The notes beneath the pieces were generated by a model that saw nothing but the letters and a program-made list of their open reading frames with translations, had not been told where the DNA came from and searched no databases. The translations under genes and the position numbers were made by a program. DNA of 11,150 bases. It comes from an uncultured Dialister sp. (GTDB taxonomy: Bacteria; Bacillota; Negativicutes; Veillonellales; Dialisteraceae). The stretch is from assembly GCA_902462205.1 (NCBI GenBank), contig CABQAR010000012.1, positions 1-11,150 of the forward strand, in the 5' to 3' direction. Shown here piece after piece: positions 5,628 to 11,150 of this stretch (position 1 is the first letter of the stretch; the number at the start of each line of letters is the position of its first letter).

Positions 5628-6437
5628 ATGATTCCTGTAAAAATGATAGCCATCGATTTGGATGACACGCTTCTTCATGATGATATTTCGATTTCTGATT
5701 ATACAAAGGATGTACTGGCAAGGACGATGGAAAAAGGAATACGCGTCGTGATTGCCACGGGACGCATGTTCCAGGCGGCGAGGCCATGGGGCAGGGCAAT
5801 TGGTCTGGGGGATGTGCCGCTCATCTGTTACACAGGCTCGTTCGTTGGCATGTGTGAAAGCGGGCAGGTGCTCCGCAATGCGACGATCGATCTGGAACTG
5901 GCTCAGCGGATCATGGATACCGGCCGCGGCCATGGCTGGTACATGCATGCGTATATCGATGATGAGGTGTATGTTCCTTTTCGCGATGAACGGACGGAAA
6001 GATATGAAAGGCAGTGCGGAATAACGGCCCATGTCCTTGGTGACGGATTCTGGAAGCTGGGGAAGGAACCGACGAAAATCCTTGTCTTTGATTATGACAG
6101 ACAGGTGATGGAAGAAGTGCAGAAAGTCTGCGGAGAGCGATTCGGAGCACTGACGAACCAGGTGAAGTCGAAGCCTGAATTTTTTGAAATGAATAAGAAG
6201 GGAATGTCCAAGGGAGCGGCTCTGGCGGAGCTCTGCCACACATGGGATATCCCGGTGGAGAACCTGATGGCCTTTGGAAACGGGCACAATGATGTTTCCA
6301 TGTTCCGGCTGACGCCGTGGTCGTTTGCTGTGGCGAATGCGCATTCCTCCGCAAAAGAGGCGGCCCGGTTCATGACGGATTCCAATAATGACGATGGTGT
6401 GGCGAAAGCCATAGAAAAATATATTCTGGAGGCATAA
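5628..6437 (+). CDS. Cof-type HAD-IIB family hydrolase
   Basis: A 269-residue cytoplasmic haloacid-dehalogenase phosphatase of the Cof/YidA type, acting on an unknown phosphometabolite such as a sugar phosphate or a flavin or pyridoxal cofactor. Motif I is DLDDT (Asp10 nucleophile, Asp12 acid/base), motif II is VIATGR (Thr44), motif III is Lys195 in NKKGMSKGAAL, and motif IV is AFGNGHNDVSMF (217-226). A type IIB cap lies between motifs II and III. Motif IV has Asn218 where most relatives have Asp (GD-x-x-ND); Asp222 remains to bind magnesium. The start is supported by GGGAG at 5617-5621. It is the first gene of a six-gene rightward operon, with one base between its stop and rapZ. Confidence 0.92.
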   Translation: MIPVKMIAIDLDDTLLHDDISISDYTKDVLARTMEKGIRVVIATGRMFQAARPWGRAIGLGDVPLICYTGSFVGMCESGQVLRNATIDLELAQRIMDTGRGHGWYMHAYIDDEVYVPFRDERTERYERQCGITAHVLGDGFWKLGKEPTKILVFDYDRQVMEEVQKVCGERFGALTNQVKSKPEFFEMNKKGMSKGAALAELCHTWDIPVENLMAFGNGHNDVSMFRLTPWSFAVANAHSSAKEAARFMTDSNNDDGVAKAIEKYILEA

Positions 6438-6438
6438 G

Positions 6439-7347
6439 ATGGAAAAATTCCGCTTTGTCATCATTACCGGCATGAGCGGTGCCGGTAAGACGAATTTCAT
6501 GCAGAAGCTGGAGGATATGGGATATTACTGCGTAGATAACCTGCCGCCGATCCTCATCGCACGGTTTGCAGACCTCTGCTGGAAAAGCACGTCAAACACA
6601 CGCCATGTGGCGGTCGTGTCGGATATACGGGGAGGTTCTTTTTTTGAAGCGCTTCCGCAGGCTTTGGATGAGCTGAAGAAACGGGGAATTCCGCATGAAG
6701 TGGTATTCCTTGAGGCATCGGATGAAGCGCTGGTCCGGCGGTATATGGAAACGCGCCGACAGCATCCCCTTGCCAAGACAATGCGCATACAGGAAGGCAT
6801 ACAGGCGGAGCGAAAGCTTCTTTCCGTCGTCCGTGCGCAGGCCGATATCATTATCGATACGACGGCGATGAGCACGGCTGATTTACAGGAATATCTGGGA
6901 AGCCGTTTTGGCGCGGTGGATAAGAAAAGGGAAATGCAGATCACCGTATTTTCTTTCGGATTCAAGTACGGGATTCCCATCGATGCCGACATGGTCATTG
7001 ATGTCCGTTTCCTCAGGAATCCGTTCTATGTGGAGAAATACAAGCACTGGAGCGGCCGCGTGCCGGAGGTGGCGGAGTATATCATGAAATCCCCCGTGAC
7101 GAAAGAATTCACGGACAAGCTTTTTGATTTCATGGACTTCATGGTTACCCATTTCCGTGATGCAGGGAAGACGCAGCTCACCATAGCCATCGGCTGCACC
7201 GGAGGCATGCACCGGTCCGTCTTTGTGACCGAGCAGCTCGGCGCGCACTTGAAGGAGCGCCATGCCCATGTGAATGTGGAACACAGGGATTTGCACAGGA
7301 ACCGCGTGGAACGCGATGTGACGGATGATCTGGAGGAAGAAAAATGA
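6439..7347 (+). CDS. rapZ: RapZ/YvcJ family nucleotide-binding protein
   Basis: A 302-residue P-loop protein. Walker A is GMSGAGKT (residues 11-18). Family blocks follow in order: YYCVDNLPP (29-37), SDIRGG (61-66), LEASDEALVRRY (91-102), RRQHPLA, FSFGFKYGIP (171-180), DVRFLRNPF (188-196) and the C-terminal IGCTGGMHRSVF (251-262) with EHRDL. In E. coli, RapZ is an RNA-binding adaptor that controls glucosamine-6-phosphate synthase expression. In Bacillus, YvcJ binds and hydrolyses nucleotides and affects competence, so the exact role here is open. GGAGG (6428-6432) lies inside the end of the HAD gene, six bases before ATG, and the stop overlaps the yvcK start. Met257 replaces the Lys/Gln usual in GCTGG-x-HRS. 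Confidence 0.97.
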   Translation: MEKFRFVIITGMSGAGKTNFMQKLEDMGYYCVDNLPPILIARFADLCWKSTSNTRHVAVVSDIRGGSFFEALPQALDELKKRGIPHEVVFLEASDEALVRRYMETRRQHPLAKTMRIQEGIQAERKLLSVVRAQADIIIDTTAMSTADLQEYLGSRFGAVDKKREMQITVFSFGFKYGIPIDADMVIDVRFLRNPFYVEKYKHWSGRVPEVAEYIMKSPVTKEFTDKLFDFMDFMVTHFRDAGKTQLTIAIGCTGGMHRSVFVTEQLGAHLKERHAHVNVEHRDLHRNRVERDVTDDLEEEK

Positions 7348-8696
7348 AACTGCTTATGCAGTGGCTTTATCCCGGACTGAATATCAAGAGATGGATGCTT
7401 CTTTTTTCCATAGGGCTCATGATACTTACGTTCGGCGTGGCTCTGATTATGAACTATCAGGTGTTCGGACAGATGGAGGAGGAAATACTCCGTCTGTTGT
7501 ACGTCCTGACGGGGACCTACAGCTACACCTTTCTCGCCATGGCAGGCGCATTTCTGATTTTTGCCGGCGTCTGCTGCATGCTTCTTGCTATCCGTAAGTT
7601 GGTGAAAAGCTTTTTGAATCTGATAGCGCCCAATGAGGAAGGCGTATCCCACCAGATCGCATCCCGGATCGAGCTGTCACGGGGAATCAGGGTGGTCGTC
7701 ATCGGAGGCGGTCATGGATTGTCCATGCTTCTCCGCGGACTGAAGACAAGAACCTCCAATATTTCTGCAATTGTAACCGTGGCGGATGACGGAGGCTCTT
7801 CCGGAAGGCTCCGTGAAGAAATGGGAATCGTGGCGCCCGGGGATCTCCGGAACTGTCTGGTGGCACTGGCAGATAAGGAAACCGTTCTGGAAAAGCTCTT
7901 CCAGTACCGTTTTGGCGGTGAAGGTGAGCTGGCGGGGCACAGTCTCGGCAACCTGTTTCTGGCGGCGCTGATGAAGGAATTCGGAGGCGTGCAGAATGCG
8001 CTGGAAACAGCCAGCTCTGTTTTAAACATCCGCGGACAGGTCATGCCTGCAACGGCGCAGAGAATCCGTTTGTGCGCCCAGATGTCGGACGGCAAGGTAA
8101 TTGAAGGCGAATCGGAAATAGCCGCTTATGCGGAAAGAAAACAGGGAAAGGTCAAAATCGTGCATATGTCCACGGTTCCTTCTGATCCGATCGCCGTGGG
8201 AGATGCGCTGGAAGCCATCCGCCATGCTGATCTGATTACCTTGGGGCCGGGAAGCCTGTATACCAGCGTGCTGCCGGACCTGCTCGTGCCGGAAATACTG
8301 GAAGCCATCAAGGAAAGTCCGGCGCCCTGCATGTATATCTGCAATGTCATGACACAGCCGGGGGAAACCCTTGATTATTCAGTGAGCGACCATTTGAAGG
8401 CGCTCGTCGACCATGTCGGAAAGGGCGTTATCGATTATGTCCTTGTCAACACAGGTATGCCGAGGAAGGAAGTACTGAAACGGTATGAAACCGTTAACGC
8501 GGTTCCTGTCCGCATTGACAGGAAGAAGATAAACCATATGGGCATCGTCCTGATTGAAGGGGATTTGCTCGGCGCAGAGAAAGGGGCTGTCCATGATACG
8601 GAAGTGCTGGCAGATAAAATCGTCCGCATTACCAATCTTCTGAAAACGAATATAGCACCGGAAGCGTTGTCCGAATATCTGGGGAGGGCGCGCTGA
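7344..8696 (+). CDS. yvcK: YvcK/GlmR-family (CofD-like) protein with N-terminal membrane anchor
   Basis: A 450-residue protein. The C-terminal part (about 115-440) is the YvcK/CofD-like Rossmann domain: VVVIGGGHGLSMLLRGL (117-133), TVADDGGSSGRLR (145-157), APGDLRNCL (164-172), GHSLGNLFLAAL and LGPGSLYTSVLPDLLV. In Bacillus, YvcK (GlmR) is needed for growth on gluconeogenic carbon, binds UDP-sugars and supports wall precursor synthesis. The first 110 residues are additional to the roughly 320-residue Bacillus protein and contain two predicted membrane helices (about 18-38 and 63-88). The Rossmann domain is therefore probably tethered to the inner face of the membrane. ATG overlaps the rapZ stop by four bases, with GGAGG at 7332-7336. 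Confidence 0.95.
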   Translation: MKLLMQWLYPGLNIKRWMLLFSIGLMILTFGVALIMNYQVFGQMEEEILRLLYVLTGTYSYTFLAMAGAFLIFAGVCCMLLAIRKLVKSFLNLIAPNEEGVSHQIASRIELSRGIRVVVIGGGHGLSMLLRGLKTRTSNISAIVTVADDGGSSGRLREEMGIVAPGDLRNCLVALADKETVLEKLFQYRFGGEGELAGHSLGNLFLAALMKEFGGVQNALETASSVLNIRGQVMPATAQRIRLCAQMSDGKVIEGESEIAAYAERKQGKVKIVHMSTVPSDPIAVGDALEAIRHADLITLGPGSLYTSVLPDLLVPEILEAIKESPAPCMYICNVMTQPGETLDYSVSDHLKALVDHVGKGVIDYVLVNTGMPRKEVLKRYETVNAVPVRIDRKKINHMGIVLIEGDLLGAEKGAVHDTEVLADKIVRITNLLKTNIAPEALSEYLGRAR

Positions 8697-9634
8697 TGTC
8701 TTTCACGGAACAGGTAAAGAACGAGCTGGCCCGTGTGGATCGGGAAGGCAAGGCCAGCCGGAGCGGGGAGCTTCTGGCGCTTCTCCGTATGAGCAGTTCC
8801 ATAGTGACCGGAGGACGGGGAAGGAGAGGACTGGAGTTTTCCACAGGGAACAGCGCAGTGGCCCGCAGGGTGCTCGTTTCCTTGAAGAAAGATTTCGGCC
8901 TGAGCCCGTCAGCCATGGTCCGGCAGGGGCGGAAGCTCCGAAAGAAAAATGTATACACGCTGGTGGTGCAGCCTTCGGAGGAGGGCCTGCAATTTTTGGA
9001 AACGATGGGACTTGACCCTCTTGCGGAAATCCATGACATGGAACGGCTGGAAACGCCGGCGGAACGAAGGGCATATCTGGCAGGAGCGTTTCTTGGCGGA
9101 GGAACCGTGAGCCGTCCGCAGGGAGATTACCATTTGGAGCTGGTGACGCAGTCTTCCCGTTTTGCGGAGGAACTGATTTCTGTCATGCGTTCCTTTAAAA
9201 TGAATGCACGGATGACAGACCGGAAAAATGATTATATCGTATATATCAAAGACGGCGACGATGTCAGTTCATTCCTTCAGATCGTGGGGGCGTCGCAGAG
9301 CTACATGGATTTCGAAAGCGTCCGCGTCGTCAAAGACATGAGGAACCGCGTGAACCGGCAGGTCAACTGCGAAACGGCGAATCTGCAGAAATCGGTGGAT
9401 GCCGCGGTCCGACAGACGCACCATGTGCAGTCCCTGCTGCAGTTCAAGACGTTATCGCAGCTGTCTCCTTCTATCAGGGAGGCCTGCGAGGCAAGAATGC
9501 GCTATCCGAACGCATCTCTCTCGGAGCTGGCGGAAATATGCGGTATAACCAAATCAGGACTGGCACACCGGTTCAGAAAGATAGAAGAACTGGTGGATAC
9601 ATTCAATGGCAGGCACAAAAGGAAGGGAAAATGA
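8696..9634 (+). CDS. whiA: WhiA family sporulation/division regulator
   Basis: A 312-residue DNA-binding protein that pairs a catalytically dead LAGLIDADG homing-endonuclease fold with a C-terminal helix-turn-helix. Visible features are the N-terminal SFTEQVKNELAR, YLAGAFLGGGTVSRP (the degenerate LAGLIDADG helix), NRVNRQVNCETANLQKSV, and the HTH LSELAEICGITKSGLAHRF near residues 276-294. In Streptomyces it activates sporulation septation genes. In Bacillus it influences division and chromosome segregation, so presence does not imply sporulation. ATG shares one base with the yvcK stop (TGATG), and GGGGAGG lies at 8681-8687. The stop overlaps the next gene. The gene after whiA is an exported protein, not the crh/HPr gene found in Bacillus. 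Confidence 0.97.
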   Translation: MSFTEQVKNELARVDREGKASRSGELLALLRMSSSIVTGGRGRRGLEFSTGNSAVARRVLVSLKKDFGLSPSAMVRQGRKLRKKNVYTLVVQPSEEGLQFLETMGLDPLAEIHDMERLETPAERRAYLAGAFLGGGTVSRPQGDYHLELVTQSSRFAEELISVMRSFKMNARMTDRKNDYIVYIKDGDDVSSFLQIVGASQSYMDFESVRVVKDMRNRVNRQVNCETANLQKSVDAAVRQTHHVQSLLQFKTLSQLSPSIREACEARMRYPNASLSELAEICGITKSGLAHRFRKIEELVDTFNGRHKRKGK

Positions 9635-10677
9635 AGATAAAAACATGGATGACGGCTTTATTTGCCGCGGTGAGCACGGTAGAGGCATCGGCGGCATCTC
9701 CTCTGGACATTCCTTATCAGGAGATGCCGTTGGTAAAAGTGAATCAGGCAGATACGATGATTCTTTCCGATTGCCCGGAATATGCAGCAGTCTACGGGAT
9801 TCTGGCGGAGGGAACCATTCCGAAGGGCAAGGGCAGGCTTTATTATTACCACGTTAACCAGACAGGCCGTCCGGCGAGGCTCGTCGTATATGGGACCAGT
9901 GACAGGAAGCAACAGGTGAAAGTAACCCGCACGCTCCGGGGAGAACCGAGCCAAAGCTATATACCGACAGGGAAGACGCTTTCCTTTAGAGAAGTCACCT
10001 CCGTCCGTCAGGAAGTGAAGGAAGTGACTGTGGAAAAAGGGAAAAGGACGATCCTTTATGAAGAAAATCCAAAAGGAATCGACAGGGAAGATCTGGTGAG
10101 CGGCATGGTGGAAATTGAAACCAGGGCGCCGGTGCGGTTAGGAACGGCGATGCTGCCGGATAAGGATGATGTGGAGAAGAATCTGGGAAAGGCGTCTCCG
10201 CTTCCGCCCGACACCCACGAAATGCGGGGGACATTTCCCATGCACCTGTATTTCGAAAATGAAAGCTGGGACATATCGGAGGGGGCCAGGGAAGTTGATC
10301 TGGGGTCAGCAGAGAGCCATACACCGTTCTTTGTCAGCGGAACGGATGAGCTGAATCTTTTGCACAGGGAAAATACAGGGAATTATGGAATTACCTGCCA
10401 CTTCACGATCCACAGCCGCGGAGAGGGAGCCTATGACGTATATCTGAATCCCAATGGCGGTTCCTTCGAGGGAACGATCGAAATAGGGCAGAATAAAAAA
10501 GCGCTCCGTATTTATGAAACCAAACGGCCCGGGCGGCGCTGGTTCGGGCAGGATACCATTTATGATTATATGAAGCTGGGGACATGGGAAGCGGGGAAGG
10601 ATCTGTTTATTAAATTCATTCCGCCGGGGGCATGTTATTTCCCCATCCGTTTTCTTTTTGTTCCTCATGGAAAATAA
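9631..10677 (+). CDS. Sec-exported protein, resembling the post-stalk region of Gram-positive surface proteins
   Basis: A 348-residue protein. MKIKTWMTALFAAVSTVEA with ASA (cleavage near residue 21) is a signal peptide. The mature part has no membrane helix and looks beta-rich, with three cysteines (48, 256, 335). From memory, LSDCPEYAAVYGILAEG, GRLYYYHVNQTGR, TGNYGITCHFTI, VYLNPNGGSFEG and FIPPGACYFPIRFLFVP have the same order as the part following the copper-amine-oxidase-like stalk domain in Paenibacillus and Bacillus surface proteins. Those carry NYGVLY, LNPRGG and PPGGSNLP at the equivalent places. The stalk domain itself is absent here. The homology is inferred and no function is known. 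The frame is open back to 9538, but ATG at 9631, overlapping the whiA stop as ATGA, gives the signal peptide and follows GGAAGGG (9621-9627). Confidence 0.72.
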   Translation: MKIKTWMTALFAAVSTVEASAASPLDIPYQEMPLVKVNQADTMILSDCPEYAAVYGILAEGTIPKGKGRLYYYHVNQTGRPARLVVYGTSDRKQQVKVTRTLRGEPSQSYIPTGKTLSFREVTSVRQEVKEVTVEKGKRTILYEENPKGIDREDLVSGMVEIETRAPVRLGTAMLPDKDDVEKNLGKASPLPPDTHEMRGTFPMHLYFENESWDISEGAREVDLGSAESHTPFFVSGTDELNLLHRENTGNYGITCHFTIHSRGEGAYDVYLNPNGGSFEGTIEIGQNKKALRIYETKRPGRRWFGQDTIYDYMKLGTWEAGKDLFIKFIPPGACYFPIRFLFVPHGK

Positions 10678-10686
10678 GGTGATATG

Positions 10687-10929
10687 ATGAAATTTATCCA
10701 ATTCCGTATCGGTGATATCGTACAGATGAAGAAGAAACATCCCTGTGGTTCGCAGGAGTGGGAAGTCCTCCAGCTGGGCTCCGACATGCGTGTGAAATGC
10801 TGCGGCTGCGGCCATATCGTCCTGATACCTCGGCCCAAGTTCTTAAAAGGAGCGAAAAAAGTGCTGAACCGTGATGTGACGGAGCCGGTGGCACTGGTCA
10901 ACAGAGAAGACAGGGAAGAAAACGGATAG
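10687..10929 (+). CDS. DUF951 family protein (YyzM-like)
   Basis: An 80-residue small cytoplasmic protein of the conserved Firmicute DUF951 family, whose function is unknown. The core is complete: RIGDIVQMKKKHPCGSQEW (8-26), then LGSDMRVKCCGCGHIV (30-45) and IPRPKF. Cys20, Cys38/39 and Cys41 suggest a compact metal-binding or nucleic-acid-binding SH3-like or zinc-ribbon fold. The acidic tail after about residue 64 is variable. Two adjacent ATGs exist (10684, 10687). The second is chosen because AAGGTGAT (10676-10683), matching the 3' half of the Shine-Dalgarno, is better spaced from it. It is the last gene of the operon, six bases (seven from 10687) after the preceding stop. No clear terminator follows. 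Confidence 0.88.
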   Translation: MKFIQFRIGDIVQMKKKHPCGSQEWEVLQLGSDMRVKCCGCGHIVLIPRPKFLKGAKKVLNRDVTEPVALVNREDREENG

Positions 10930-10980
10930 GGAACCCTGAAGGCTTTGCGGACAGCACAGGGAATGAAGCGGTAAATATAG

Positions 10981-11009
10981 TGGACACGGAGGTTTGTTGA
11001 TGGTATAAT
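10981..11009 (+). promoter_or_regulatory. Upstream promoter of the tRNA-Thr gene
   Basis: -35 TGGACA (10981-10986), a 17-base spacer and perfect -10 TATAAT (11004-11009) with an upstream TGG (extended -10). A TTGAT/ATCAA inverted repeat flanks the -10. Confidence 0.7.
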
Positions 11010-11048
11010 CAATAAACGTGAGTAATAGGAAATGACCTTGCAAGACTA

Positions 11049-11077
11049 TTGACAAGTAAGTATCTCATGTGTATAAT
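11049..11077 (+). promoter_or_regulatory. Consensus promoter of the tRNA-Thr gene
   Basis: Perfect -35 TTGACA (11049-11054), an ideal 17-base spacer and perfect -10 TATAAT (11072-11077). The start would be near 11084, only about 12 bases before the tRNA. This is what a strong stable-RNA promoter looks like. Confidence 0.9.
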
Positions 11078-11095
11078 TACTCTTGTCACTGATAC

Positions 11096-11150
11096 GCTGG
11101 CGTAGCTCAGTTGGTAGAGCAGCTGATTTGTAATCAGCAGGTCGTAGGTT
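11096..11150 (+). tRNA. tRNA-Thr (anticodon UGU), 3' end cut by the window
   Basis: The acceptor 5' strand GCTGGCG (11096-11102) is followed by T-A, the D-arm GCTC...GAGC with the AGTTGGTA loop, and the anticodon stem GCTGA/TCAGC around the loop TTTGTAA. The central TGT reads ACA threonine codons. The variable region and the start of the T-arm are visible; the rest of the T-arm, the acceptor 3' strand and the CCA end lie beyond the window. Further tRNA genes may follow. Confidence 0.95.

Noticed and set aside
5583..6500. 305-codon minus-strand frame over the HAD gene
   Set aside because: Antisense to an intact, well-conserved HAD hydrolase with all four motifs. The product is His/Arg-rich without recognisable motifs.
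9538..9630. Upstream extension of the exported protein into whiA
   Set aside because: It would overlap whiA by about 100 bases and bury the signal peptide. The ATG at 9631 has a ribosome binding site and the typical ATGA overlap.
8696..9634. Homing endonuclease reading of the LAGLIDADG-like fold
   Set aside because: WhiA keeps the fold but not the acidic catalytic residues (YLAGAFLGGG here), and gene order and HTH identify it as WhiA.
10931..10957. CCCTG/CAGGG inverted repeat after the DUF951 gene as a terminator
   Set aside because: Only five base pairs, a long loop and no T-run after it. The real end of the operon is not evident.

Overview
The window looks like core chromosome of a moderate-GC Firmicute. 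The best guess is a Negativicute (Veillonellaceae/Dialister-like). The guess rests on the rapZ-yvcK-whiA gene order, a YvcK with two N-terminal membrane helices, a lysyl-tRNA synthetase with a C-terminal Trbp111-type tRNA-binding domain, strong AGGAGG-type ribosome binding sites and sigma-A-like promoters. The genus is inference only. I see no insertion sequence, phage gene, CRISPR array or integrase.

Layout, left to right. (1) The 3' end of lysS (+) ends at a hairpin terminator. (2) A single GNAT acetyltransferase gene (+) follows. It converges on a leftward operon, and a perfect 15-bp bidirectional terminator separates them. (3) The leftward operon is a TetR-family regulator followed by an LRAT-like (NlpC/P60 superfamily) papain-fold protein. 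A 19-bp palindrome overlaps its predicted -10. (4) A 0.3-kb non-coding stretch holds that promoter and the terminator of the next leftward unit. (5) A second leftward operon encodes a small Sec-exported protein of unknown function, then an M18 aminopeptidase. It starts from an extended -10 promoter. (6) Diverging from it is truA (tRNA pseudouridine synthase), with a good promoter and its own terminator. (7) A long rightward operon follows, with genes overlapping or nearly touching: Cof-type HAD phosphatase, rapZ, yvcK, whiA, an exported protein, and a DUF951 zinc-ribbon-like protein. (8) A tRNA-Thr(UGU) gene, cut by the window end, lies behind two tandem promoters, one of them a perfect -35/-10 consensus.

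Functionally, lysS, truA and tRNA-Thr belong to translation. The rapZ-yvcK-whiA block is the conserved Gram-positive cluster linked to envelope precursor supply, nucleotide sensing and cell division/chromosome segregation. The most accessory-looking part is the TetR/LRAT pair, a compact self-regulated module with a probable lipid- or acyl-directed enzyme. The least understood genes are the two exported proteins. I found no clearly new multi-gene system. The candidates worth a second look are the TetR-LRAT module, the LysRS-Trbp111 fusion and the exported protein locked into the whiA operon.
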